From Zongyangia gallinarum (GTDB lineage: Bacteria > Bacillota > Clostridia > Oscillospirales > Ruminococcaceae), in the NCBI GenBank assembly GCA_904419315.1, contig CAJFQY010000029.1:1-54370 (forward strand): a stretch of 54,370 bases of DNA, read 5' to 3'. The translations under genes and the position numbers were made by a program. Of this stretch, positions 9,191 to 16,404 are shown in pieces (within the stretch, counting starts at the first letter, position 1; the number at the start of each line of letters is the position of its first letter). The notes below the pieces were generated by a model that was not told the DNA's origin, did not search any database, and saw only the letters and a list, made by a program, of their open reading frames with translations.

Positions 9191-9747
9191 TCAGCTTCCT
9201 TCCTTTCGCCTTGGATCATTTGTGTTTGTTCGGCCAGATATTCGCCGATATAGGCGATGACCTCGGGGGTGTTCAGGGGGACCCCCTCCAATACTTCCCG
9301 GAAAACCCGGGTGTCCATCTCAAATTCCCGGTCATCGATCCGCCGGGCAAAGACAAAGTCGATGTCCGGGTTGCACTGGATCAGGGAGACCACGGTGGCG
9401 TTGATGTCCCCTAAAGGCAGGCAGTCGATGTGGTCTGTCACAAAGGCGGCGGTCACCGTGGTGCCCTCCCCCACCTTGGACTGGATGGAAAAGTCGCCGC
9501 CGGTCATCTTGGCCTGCATGGAGTAAAAGGGGATGCCCAGCCCCACCTTCCGGGTGGTGCGGGTGGTGTAGAAAGGGTCCATGACCCGGCGCACCGTCTC
9601 CTCATCCATGCCGCAGCCGTTGTCGGCAATGGTGATGACCATCCGGTGGGACGCCGTGTCCTCCTCCACCCCAATGCGGATGAGGGTGGCCTTGGCCACC
9701 ACCGAATTCTGGGCGATGTCAAGTACGTTTAAGGACAATTCCTGCAT
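9187..9747 (-). CDS. HATPase_c (histidine-kinase-like ATPase) protein of the hydrogenase operon
   Basis: A 186-residue protein with a GHKL ATPase fold but no H-box, receiver or membrane segment. N-box LDIAQNS, G1 DNGCGMD, F-like DPFYTTR and G2-like GEGTTV are all visible. The C-terminal 65 residues (from about DHIDCLPLGD) have no motif I recognise. It is embedded between hndA and hndB and overlaps hndB by 4 nt, so it is made with the hydrogenase. ATP-binding proteins are recurrent neighbours of clostridial hydrogenase genes; whether this one phosphorylates a partner or acts as a chaperone or regulator is unknown. Confidence 0.85.
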   Translation of the reverse strand: MQELSLNVLDIAQNSVVAKATLIRIGVEEDTASHRMVITIADNGCGMDEETVRRVMDPFYTTRTTRKVGLGIPFYSMQAKMTGGDFSIQSKVGEGTTVTAAFVTDHIDCLPLGDINATVVSLIQCNPDIDFVFARRIDDREFEMDTRVFREVLEGVPLNTPEVIAYIGEYLAEQTQMIQGERKEAE

Positions 9748-9750
9748 GGC

Positions 9751-10248
9751 TTAGTCCTGATATTTTGCCAGGATGCCTTCGATTTCGTCCACAGACAGCC
9801 TGCCATAAACGTCGTCGTTGATGGTCATGACAGGAGCCAGGCCGCAGGCGCCGATGCACCGGCAGGCCTCCAGGGAGAACTTGCCGTCCGGGGTGCATTC
9901 TCCGCCTTTGATGCCGAGGCTGCGGCTGAGCTTGTCATAGATGTCGCCAGAACCCTTGACGTAGCAGGCGGTGCCAAGACATACGGAAATCTTGTACTGG
10001 CCCTTGGGATACAGGGAGAACTGGGAGTAGAAGGTGACGACGCCGTAAACCTCCTCCAGGGGGATATCCAGGCCCAGGGAGATCATCTCCTGGACTTCCA
10101 AGGGAAGATAGCCGTAGATTTCCTGGGCCTGCTGGAGCACAGGCATCAGGGCGCCCGGCTGCTCTTTGTGGTCGGCGATGACCTGCATCAGCTGGGCTTC
10201 CTGCTCTTTTGTCCCCTTAAATGGAACAGACGTATTGCTTTTAGCCAT
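9751..10248 (-). CDS. hndA: NuoE-like [2Fe-2S] hydrogenase subunit
   Basis: A 165-residue first gene of the hydrogenase operon. It has the thioredoxin-like [2Fe-2S] fold of NuoE, with ligands Cys90 and Cys95 (SVCLGTAC) and Cys131 and Cys135 (CRCIGAC); Cys129 is an additional nearby cysteine. The helical N-terminus (EIYGYLPLEVQEMIS) is also typical. It pairs with the NuoF-like subunit to transfer electrons from NADH. A clear ribosome site (GGAGG) precedes the ATG, and a Rex-box-like sequence lies 35-52 nt upstream of the start. Confidence 0.95.
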   Translation of the reverse strand: MAKSNTSVPFKGTKEQEAQLMQVIADHKEQPGALMPVLQQAQEIYGYLPLEVQEMISLGLDIPLEEVYGVVTFYSQFSLYPKGQYKISVCLGTACYVKGSGDIYDKLSRSLGIKGGECTPDGKFSLEACRCIGACGLAPVMTINDDVYGRLSVDEIEGILAKYQD

Positions 10249-10282
10249 ATAAGTTTAACCTCCTTAGCGGATGTAGCCGGGC

Positions 10283-10300
10283 TTGTTAAAATCCTAACGA
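10283..10300 (-). promoter_or_regulatory. Rex-box-like operator in the hnd leader
   Basis: Plus-strand TTGTTAA-AATC-CTAACGA. The clostridial Rex consensus is close to TTGTTAA-N4-TTAACAA, so the first half matches 7/7 and the second 5/7. It lies between the putative hnd promoter and the hndA ribosome site, where a bound NADH-sensing repressor could block elongation. No rex gene is in the window. Confidence 0.55.
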
Positions 10301-10343
10301 TAAAGGGCCCAAACCCCTTAGGCAGACCCGGTGCATTATGAAA

Positions 10344-10372
10344 ATTATATCATAGGGGTTCATAAAAATCCA
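10344..10372 (-). promoter_or_regulatory. Possible promoter of the hydrogenase operon
   Basis: A perfect minus-strand TATAAT (10344-10349) with a poor -35 (TGGATT) at 17-nt spacing. A dependence on an activator, or on a different upstream -35, is possible. Confidence 0.4.
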
Positions 10373-10447
10373 TATGGCGCCCCCACAAACTCAGGTCGAA
10401 ATTCTATGGAAAATAGACAAAAACCAGGAAGATTTCCCCACAAATCC

Positions 10448-10546
10448 ATGAAAGGTATACCTTTTTTGTGGCGTTTCCAAGGGCCGGTCGCCTTCCGCTT
10501 CCAGACTCTGGAAGAAGGGCGCCTATGAATGTTTACACAGGCGCCC
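10448..10546. repeat. Cluster of three dyads in the hnd upstream region
   Basis: The 330-nt gap between hndA and the broken XRE gene holds no coding region. It contains an AAAGGTATACCTTT palindrome (near 10451-10464), CTTCCAGA-C-TCTGGAAG (10498-10514), and GGGCGCCT / AGGCGCCC separated by 14 nt (10517-10546). The last two are adjacent stems that could form RNA hairpins or protein-binding sites. I cannot assign them a function. Confidence 0.5.
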
Positions 10547-10554
10547 ACAAGGAA

Positions 10555-10583
10555 CAAAAAAGGACGGCCAAAGCCGTCCTTTA
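10555..10583. terminator. Intrinsic terminator after the broken XRE gene
   Basis: AAAGGACGGC-CAAA-GCCGTCCTTT with an A run on the plus strand, serving as a T run for minus-strand transcription. It overlaps the ancestral stop codon of the pseudogene. Confidence 0.85.
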
Positions 10584-10747
10584 TTCATCATCGAGCAGGG
10601 CTTCATATCAATATCGTTGACAAAGCGTTGGCCGCTTTCCACCCGCTGGATGACATTTTTGTCGATATCCAGCCCCTCCAGCTGGGCCATTTTTGCAAAA
10701 GCATTCTGGGAGGGATGGCCTGGCAGCCGCTTCCGGTAGTATTTCAC
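10581..10747 (-). pseudogene. Decayed XRE-family helix-turn-helix regulator
   Basis: The minus-strand frame from a GTG at 10747 reads like the second half of an XRE DNA-binding domain (SQNAFAKMAQLEGLDI, KNVIQRVESGQRFVNDI). After DIDMK the frame shifts. One missing base restores the continuation ALLDDE and a stop at 10581-10583, immediately before a terminator. Without that base the frame runs through the terminator and gains a nonsense tail. The N-terminal half of the domain is also missing. Both features indicate a dead remnant rather than a short functional gene, although a sequencing indel could account for the frameshift alone. Confidence 0.7.
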
Positions 10748-10818
10748 CTTTGTACCGCATAGGTTATGGGAAACGTCCCGCCCTTTGTTTTTATACAGGA
10801 AAGCCCTCTTTATCTGTC

Positions 10819-11364
10819 TTACAGTTTCCCCATATCCTTGAGCAGCTTTAGCTTCAGGATCATGATCTGGGTTTTGCCGTCCTCGATTTCGTTGGCCAGC
10901 ACCATGTCCACCAGCTTTTGGAAGGGGATGGGCTCCACATCTAAAAACTCGTCCTCATCCAGGTGCTGATGGGTCTTGTGGAGGCCCCGCGCCAGGTACA
11001 TATGGATGACCTCCTCGTCATAGGCGCAGGTGGGGAGCATCTTTCCCAGGGAGATAAACTCATCGGCCTGGTAGCCGGTTTCCTCCTCCAGTTCCCGCCT
11101 GCCGCAGTGGAGGGGGTCCTCCCCGTAGTTGAGCTTCCCCGCGGGGATCTCCAGCAGCACCTTCTTTGGAGCGTAGCGGAACTGGCGCACCATGAGCAGG
11201 TCATCGCCTACAAAGGCGGCCACCGCCACGCCGCCGGGGTGCTCCACCACCTCCCGGGTTACCTCCGACCCGTTCTGGAGCCGGGCCTTATCCCGGCGCA
11301 GGTTGACGACCTTTCCTTTATATATCATTTCACTGGAGATGGTTTCTTCATATAAATTTTTCAT
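10819..11364 (-). CDS. Nudix hydrolase, ADP-ribose pyrophosphatase-like
   Basis: A 181-residue cytoplasmic hydrolase of the ADP-ribose pyrophosphatase (NudF) group, which splits ADP-ribose and similar nucleoside diphosphate derivatives. The Nudix box is complete, from Gly76 to RELEEETGY (90-98), with the three metal-binding glutamates. The fold before it (VAVAAFVGDDLLMVRQFRYA) is typical. I chose the second of two adjacent ATGs (11362-11364), which places AAGGAGG at proper spacing. Mosaic array C begins directly behind that ribosome site, leaving essentially no native promoter region. Confidence 0.9.
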   Translation of the reverse strand: MKNLYEETISSEMIYKGKVVNLRRDKARLQNGSEVTREVVEHPGGVAVAAFVGDDLLMVRQFRYAPKKVLLEIPAGKLNYGEDPLHCGRRELEEETGYQADEFISLGKMLPTCAYDEEVIHMYLARGLHKTHQHLDEDEFLDVEPIPFQKLVDMVLANEIEDGKTQIMILKLKLLKDMGKL

Positions 11365-11377
11365 CATATTCCTCCTT

Positions 11378-11792
11378 GCGGCGAGTCGCCGCTGCCAAAT
11401 CGCGCTGTGGCGCAATGGGTAACAAAAACGCGTGTGACGCGAACAGTGTCGCAAACGAGACTCGGGGCGCGACCTGCTGCCCGCTAGGGCCGCGTGAGAC
11501 GCGGCAGTGTTTCGAACGAGAATTGGAGCACGTCATGCCCGCCGCAGGAGCGTGGGCGGTTTCGGCGGAAGCCGACGATTTTTCGGAACATCCCGGGGCC
11601 AGCTACCGCTGGAGGGTATCGCGCTGTGGTTTCAATCGCAGCATGGTTGCGTGTGACGCAAACAGTGTTGCAAACGAGACTCGGGGCGCAGTTTGCCGCC
11701 CGCGAGGGCCGCGTGTGCCGCGGCAATGTCACCGACAAAACCCAGAGCGCGTCATGCCCGCCGCTAGGCGTGCCCCGGTAGGGGCCGCTAGG
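11378..11792 (+). repeat. Mosaic intergenic repeat array C
   Basis: About four composite units in + orientation, filling the divergent region between the Nudix and carboxypeptidase genes. Normal blocks (TGGCGCAATGGGTAACAAAA, GACGCGAACAGTGTCGCAAA) alternate with GCC/GGC, CGC/GCG and CCC/GGG hairpins. It also contains a rarer insert at about 11551-11592 with the hairpin TCGGC-GGAA-GCCGA (11562-11575), shared with array D. Confidence 0.88.
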
Positions 11793-11882
11793 TCTATTAT
11801 AGCACAAAGGGGAAAGGGTGAATAGAAGGGGAAAATTTTTCATAGAAATGATACTGACTATAAAAGGAAAAGGTGTTCAGCC

Positions 11883-12782
11883 ATGGAAGAATACGGCCCG
11901 CGCCCCTTTGGATACGGGGATTTAGAAGAAAAAATAAAGAAGATCAAGGGGGCGAAGGGCCCTGTCAAAGCCTTTGTCATGGGCAAATCGGTGCTGGGCC
12001 GGAGCATCTACGCCCTGGGGATGGGGCAGCTGCGGCAGTCGGCGCTGATGGTGGGAGCCACCCATGGGCTGGAATCCATCACCTCAGCGCTGCTGATGAT
12101 GTTCGCCGAAGAGCTGATGGAGGCCCTGGGGAACCGGACCCAGATCTGCGGGGTGGATCCCCGCAGGGTGCAGGAGAGCAGGGGGCTGATCATTGTCCCC
12201 ATGCTCAACCCAGATGGGGTGGAAATCGCCCAGCATGGGGCCCGGGGCTGTCTGCACCTGGCCAAGCGGATTTATGACATCTGCGACGGCCATTTTGAAA
12301 GATGGCAGGCCAACGCCCGGGGCGTGGACCTCAACCACAACTTTGACGCCGGCTGGGAAAAGCTGCGGCAGATGGAGATTTCCTACGGCATCCTCAAGCC
12401 CGCCCCCACCCGGTTTGGCGGCTACCGGCCTATGAGCGAGCCGGAGGTCAAAGCCATCGCCCATATCATCTCCTCCTTTGATATCAAGACCCTTTACAGC
12501 TTCCACAGCCAGGGGGAGGAGATTTATTACCACTACGGGCCCCATACCCCCATCCAGTCCAAGCTGATGGCCCAGATCCTGGCCTCCTCCAGCGGCTATG
12601 CCCTCTCCGAGCCGGAGGGGATCGCCTCCCACGGAGGGCTCAAGGACTACTTTATCCAGAAATACCGGCGCCCGGGCTTTACCATCGAGGTAGGGCGGGG
12701 GAAAAATCCCCTGCCTCCCTCCGACGCGCCGGCGATTTATGAGAAAATCCGGGAGATGATGACCCTGGCCATGATCTTATAA
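11883..12782 (+). CDS. M14-family zinc carboxypeptidase
   Basis: A 299-residue metallopeptidase with no signal peptide. The zinc ligands of the M14 family are present: His61 and Glu64 in THGLES, and His208 in YSFHSQGEE. Arg146 in NARGVDLNHNFD fits the substrate-binding arginine, and Glu269 in FTIEVGRG fits the catalytic glutamate. Cytoplasmic members of this group cleave muropeptides (MpaA-like) or gamma-glutamyl-diamino acid bonds, so a peptidoglycan recycling or spore-related role is likely but not proven. The ATG follows AAAGGAAAAGGTG. It stands alone between array C and a terminator. Confidence 0.87.
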   Translation: MEEYGPRPFGYGDLEEKIKKIKGAKGPVKAFVMGKSVLGRSIYALGMGQLRQSALMVGATHGLESITSALLMMFAEELMEALGNRTQICGVDPRRVQESRGLIIVPMLNPDGVEIAQHGARGCLHLAKRIYDICDGHFERWQANARGVDLNHNFDAGWEKLRQMEISYGILKPAPTRFGGYRPMSEPEVKAIAHIISSFDIKTLYSFHSQGEEIYYHYGPHTPIQSKLMAQILASSSGYALSEPEGIASHGGLKDYFIQKYRRPGFTIEVGRGKNPLPPSDAPAIYEKIREMMTLAMIL

Positions 12783-12796
12783 GGATAAATTTGCCC

Positions 12797-12831
12797 AAAA
12801 AAGAGGCGGGAATATTTCCCGCCTCTTTTTA
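12797..12831. terminator. Intrinsic terminator after carboxypeptidase gene
   Basis: AAAAAAGAGGCGGGAA / TTCCCGCCTCTTTTT with a minimal loop. The next 120 nt contain no gene. Confidence 0.9.
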
Positions 12832-12949
12832 CCTTCATAGAGAAGCGCCTCCTCCAGGAAGTTGGCGGGGAAATGGGGGAAGGAGACGGATTTCCCGCCG
12901 TTTTTTAGAGTTTATACAAAAACAGAGGCTCTCTTTGGAGGAAATATAG

Positions 12950-12979
12950 TTGCTATGTCGGCGCCGCAAATGGTATAAT
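12950..12979 (+). promoter_or_regulatory. Promoter of the sensory hydrogenase cluster
   Basis: TTGCTA (12950-12955), 18-nt spacer, TATAAT (12974-12979) with an extended TGG before the -10. The leader to the first DRTGG gene is about 80 nt. Confidence 0.7.
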
Positions 12980-13066
12980 CAAAAAAATGGGGTGTTTTGC
13001 CTGTGGGAGAGCGCCCCGCCACAATGGAAACCGCCATGGATACTTTATCAAGCTAGGAGGGTCCCT

Positions 13067-13420
13067 ATGACAGTCTCAGATGTACAAAAGATTTTAAAAG
13101 CACAGGTCATCTGCGGAGAGGATGAACTTTCCCGGGAAGTGCATACCGCCTGTGGCAGCGATATGATGAGCGATGTTTTGGCCTTTGTCAAGGATCAGTC
13201 GGTGCTCCTCACCGGCCTGGTCAATCCCCAGGTGGTGCGCACCGCTGATATGATGGATATGGTATGTATCATCTTTGTCCGGGGCAAGCAGCCCGATGAC
13301 GCCATCATCGAATTGGCCAAAGAGCGGGATATTATCCTCATGGCCACCCCCTACCGGATGTTCACCGCCTGCGGCCTGCTCTATGAAAACGGACTCAAGG
13401 GAGGTTGCGATATATCGTGA
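13067..13420 (+). CDS. DRTGG-domain protein (first copy)
   Basis: A 117-residue stand-alone DRTGG-type domain, the small regulatory domain also found in phosphotransacetylase-like proteins and CBS proteins. The hallmarks are an N-terminal MTVSDVQKILKAQVICGEDEL, a central LTGLVNPQVVRTADMMDMVCIIFVRGKQP and a terminal ACGLLYENGLKG. I chose the ATG at 13067, which follows CTAGGAGGG; the longer upstream frame lacks a ribosome site. Its stop overlaps the following ATPase gene by 4 nt. Such domains recur beside sensory [FeFe] hydrogenases in Clostridia. They may bind a nucleotide or another small ligand, which is inference. Confidence 0.8.
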   Translation: MTVSDVQKILKAQVICGEDELSREVHTACGSDMMSDVLAFVKDQSVLLTGLVNPQVVRTADMMDMVCIIFVRGKQPDDAIIELAKERDIILMATPYRMFTACGLLYENGLKGGCDIS

Positions 13421-13845
13421 GCGCGCCTGTGATTTTGAAATACAGCGTCCCCGGCGATGACTTTACCCGGGCGGGAGAGGCCTCCAGCGCGGTGAAAAAG
13501 GCGCTGAAAAAGCTGGGCGTGGCCCCCGACGTCATCCGGAAGGTGGCCATCGCCATGTACGAGGGGGAGATCAACATGGTCATCCACGCCGACGGCGGGG
13601 AGATCACGGTGGAGATCACCCCGGAATATGTGAATATGGTGCTGGCGGACACCGGCCCCGGCATCGCCGATATCGACCTTGCCATGAAGGAAGGCTATTC
13701 CACCGCGCCGGACAATGTCCGGTCTTTGGGCTTTGGCGCCGGCATGGGGCTGCCCAACATGAAAAAGTACACCGATGAGATGAAGGTGGAAAGCCAGGTG
13801 GGGGTAGGAACCACCGTGACCATGCGGGTCTATGTCCAGCCATAG
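13417..13845 (+). CDS. RsbW/SpoIIAB-like ATP-binding protein
   Basis: A 142-residue GHKL ATPase of the anti-sigma-factor/serine kinase type. The N-box region (YEGEINMVIHADGG), G1 (DTGPGI) and the G2 region (FGAGMGLPNMKKY then GVGTTVTM) are intact. The start is GTG at 13417, overlapping the previous stop as GTGA, with AAGGGAGG at 13397-13404. A TTG at 13405 sits directly on the ribosome site and is rejected. Its position between a DRTGG protein and a hydrogenase-like sensor suggests it passes on the sensor's state, perhaps by binding or phosphorylating a partner. No anti-anti-sigma protein is adjacent. Confidence 0.82.
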   Translation: MSAPVILKYSVPGDDFTRAGEASSAVKKALKKLGVAPDVIRKVAIAMYEGEINMVIHADGGEITVEITPEYVNMVLADTGPGIADIDLAMKEGYSTAPDNVRSLGFGAGMGLPNMKKYTDEMKVESQVGVGTTVTMRVYVQP

Positions 13846-13901
13846 GATTATGGAGGATTACGCCGTCCCCACAGGGCGGCTTTGAGGAGTGACATGAAGG
13901 A

Positions 13902-15233
13902 ATGGGAAACAGATTTCATTCGGTGACCCTGGATACCGACGCCTGCAAAGGCTGCATCAACTGCATCAAGCGGTGTCCCACCGAAGCGATCCGGGTTCGG
14001 GATGGAAAGGCCCATATCATCACCGAGCGGTGCATTGACTGCGGAGAGTGTATCCGGGTCTGTCCCAACCATGCCAAGAAAGCGGTCTATGACAGCCTTT
14101 CCATCATCGACGATTATGAATATACCATTGCTCTGCCGGCGCCCTCCCTGTACGGGCAGTTTAACAACCTGGACGACAAGGAGATCGTCCTGGACGCCCT
14201 GTTAAAGATGGGCTTCGACGCGGTGTATGAGGTGGCGGCAGCGGCGGAGATCGTCTCCGACGCCACCCGGAAGCTGATGAAGCAGGGGGCGCTGAAGCTG
14301 CCGGTGATCAGCTCCGCCTGCCCGGCGGTGGTGCGGCTGATCCGGGTGCGGTTTCACGAGCTGATCCCCAACATCCTGCCCCTCCATGCCCCCATTGAGC
14401 TGGCCGCCCGGATCGCCAAGAAAAAGGCGGCCAACCTTACCGGGCTGCCCATGGAAAAGATCGGGGCCATCTTCATCTCCCCCTGTCCGGCCAAGGTGTC
14501 GGCCATCCGGTACCCCTTGGGCGCCCAGAAAAGCTATGTGGACGGGGCGGTGGCCATGAGCGAGGTGTATCCCCGGCTCATCCACCTGATGAAGGAGCTG
14601 GAGGATGAGGACCAGTCGGACAAGGTGGTGGACGCCGGCCGGATCGGGGTAGGCTGGGCCAGCTCCGGCGGAGAAGCGGCGGCGCTGATCAACGAGAATT
14701 ACCTGGCCGCCGACGGCATTGAAAACGTAATCAAGGTGCTGGAGGATCTGGAGGACGAGCGGTTTTCCGGTCTGGAATTTGTAGAGCTTAACGCCTGTAG
14801 CGGCGGCTGCGTCGGCGGGGTACTGACGGTGGAAAACCCCTACATCGCCAAGGCCAAGCTCAAACGGCTCCGGAAGTATCTGCCCGTCTCCTGCAACCAT
14901 CTGCGGGATGAGCGGATGAGCAAGCTGGAATGGGACGCCCCGCTGGATAAGAGCAACGCCCTCCAGCTGGATCAGGATATGAACAAGGCCATGGAAAAGC
15001 TCAACGAGATGGAGGAGATTGTCTCCCGGCTCCACGGCCTGGACTGCGGCTCCTGCGGGGCTCCCTCCTGTATGGCCCTGGCGGAGGATGTAGTAAGGGG
15101 CTTTGCCCAGGAAGAGGACTGCATCTTTAACATGAAGGAGCAGATGGAGGAGTTCCTAGAGAAGATGGCGGATCAAAAAAGCTATATTGAGCCGCCCTTT
15201 ACCATCAAAAAAGGCAGGGAGGAGAAGGAATGA
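13902..15233 (+). CDS. Sensory-type [FeFe] hydrogenase-like iron-sulfur protein
   Basis: A 443-residue soluble protein. Two N-terminal [4Fe-4S] sites (Cys15/18/21/25 and Cys44/47/50/54) are followed by an H-cluster-like domain. L1 is SSACPAV, keeping Cys140. L2 is SPCPAKVSA, keeping Cys195 but lacking the terminal Glu. L3 is NACSGGCVGG, keeping Cys299 and Cys303 without the GGGQP tail. A C-terminal cluster motif (CGSCGAPSC at 382-390, with Cys407) completes it. All four cysteines able to hold the H-cluster cubane remain, while proton-relay positions differ. This is the pattern of group C/D sensory hydrogenases rather than a high-turnover enzyme. It overlaps the next DRTGG gene by 4 nt. H2 or redox sensing is inferred. 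Confidence 0.85.
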   Translation: MGNRFHSVTLDTDACKGCINCIKRCPTEAIRVRDGKAHIITERCIDCGECIRVCPNHAKKAVYDSLSIIDDYEYTIALPAPSLYGQFNNLDDKEIVLDALLKMGFDAVYEVAAAAEIVSDATRKLMKQGALKLPVISSACPAVVRLIRVRFHELIPNILPLHAPIELAARIAKKKAANLTGLPMEKIGAIFISPCPAKVSAIRYPLGAQKSYVDGAVAMSEVYPRLIHLMKELEDEDQSDKVVDAGRIGVGWASSGGEAAALINENYLAADGIENVIKVLEDLEDERFSGLEFVELNACSGGCVGGVLTVENPYIAKAKLKRLRKYLPVSCNHLRDERMSKLEWDAPLDKSNALQLDQDMNKAMEKLNEMEEIVSRLHGLDCGSCGAPSCMALAEDVVRGFAQEEDCIFNMKEQMEEFLEKMADQKSYIEPPFTIKKGREEKE

Positions 15234-15577
15234 CAGTCAAGGAACTGACGGAACAATCGGGATTTGGGGTTCTCTGTCCCGGGGATCCTGAGCGGGAGAT
15301 CAGCAAGGTCTACTGCTGTGATATGCTCTCTATTGCCATGGGGCGGGCTCCGGCGGACGGCGCCTGGGTCACCGTCATGGGCAATGTCAACTCGGTGGCG
15401 GTAGGGGCTCTGGCGGATGTGAGCTGTATCATCTTTGCCGAAGGGGTCCAGCCGGAGGAGGCCTGTGTGACCCGGGCCCAGCAGCAGGATATCTGCCTGC
15501 TGGCCACCGAACTGCCCGTTTTTGAGGCGGCTTTGACCATCCACCGCCAGCTACCGCTGGGGGATGACGCGCCCTAA
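15230..15577 (+). CDS. DRTGG-domain protein (second copy), C-terminus replaced by repeat
   Basis: A 115-residue homologue of the DRTGG protein at 13067, with matching segments MTVKELTEQSGFGVLCPGD and VGALADVSCIIFAEGVQPEEA. It starts on an ATG overlapping the hydrogenase-like gene's stop by 4 nt. From about 15547 the coding sequence is mosaic repeat: the hairpin CCAG-CTACCG-CTGG followed by TGACGCGCCC encodes the last ten residues (RQLPLGDDAP) and supplies the stop codon. The first copy instead ends ACGLLYENGLKGG, so the native end here has probably been overwritten. Core folding residues appear intact. Confidence 0.78.
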   Translation: MTVKELTEQSGFGVLCPGDPEREISKVYCCDMLSIAMGRAPADGAWVTVMGNVNSVAVGALADVSCIIFAEGVQPEEACVTRAQQQDICLLATELPVFEAALTIHRQLPLGDDAP

Positions 15578-16389
15578 GTTACGTTTGTAACACCGCCGCA
15601 TCACACGCGCGCCTGGCGGCGTGCAAGACGCGCTTTTGGTCTTGTCCGCGACATTGCCGCGTCACCCGCGAATGGGTTACCGCCAGTGCCCATCCGCGAC
15701 TTGGCAGCGGCACTGCCGCCCGCGTCTCACGCGGCCCTAGCGGGCAGCAAACTGCGCCCCGAGTCTCGTTTGCAACACTGTTCGCGTCACACGCAACCAT
15801 GCTGCGATTGACACATCAGCGCGATATCCCCCACCGGTAGGTGGTTCTGCGCTCATGCCGCAGACCTGCGGTCGGCAGGTCGCGCCTTGAGTTCTGTTTG
15901 TAACACTGCCGCGACACACGCGATTTTGTTGCGATTGACACAACAGCGCGGCTTGGCTGCGNNNNNNNNNNNNNNNNNNNNNNNNNNNNNNNNNNNNNNN
16001 NNNNNNNNNNNNNNNNNNNNNNNNNNNNNNNNNNNNNNNGCTCGCTGCTTTCCCAATAGTATGGGCGGCGATTTTTCCTCGATTCGCGGGGGCAAAGCCT
16101 GAGGAAGTCCCCCGCTCAATTCGAAAAAATCGTCGGCTTTCGCCGAAACCGCCCACGGCCCCTCCCGGGGCGGGAAGACGCGCCCTGGGTTTTATTTTGT
16201 AACACTGTTCGCGATGCCCGCAACTGAGCTGCGATTGAAACCACAGCGCGATATCCCCCGGCGGTAGCCGGCGCGCCTGGCGGCGAGCAGATCGCGCCCT
16301 AGATTTTATTTGAGACTTTGCCGCGTCTCACGCAACTATGTTTCGATTGACACCACAGCGCGATTTGGCAGCGGGCACTGCCCGCCCGC
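15547..16389 (-). repeat. Mosaic intergenic repeat array D (contains a gap)
   Basis: An array of about 840 bp in reverse orientation that starts inside the second DRTGG gene and ends exactly at the ribosome site of the PHP gene. Typical reverse blocks (TTTGTAACACCGCCGC, TTGCGATTGACACATCAGCG) alternate with hairpins. A rarer segment at about 16046-16150 holds the GNRA-type hairpin TCGGC-GAAA-GCCGA (16133-16146, reverse strand) and a longer stem GCGGGGG/CCCCCGC (about 16086-16116). It splits what would otherwise be a tight operon. Confidence 0.88.
15962..16039. other. Assembly gap (78 N)
   Basis: A run of 78 N inside array D. The repeats on either side explain why short reads could not be joined. 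The true length of the array is therefore unknown. Confidence 0.99.
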
Positions 16390-16404
16390 AAGGAGGGAGA
16401 AGCC

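Noticed and set aside
10331..10557. Short frames on both strands upstream of the hydrogenase operon
   Set aside because: They run through dyads and the probable promoter, lack ribosome sites and show no recognisable protein features.
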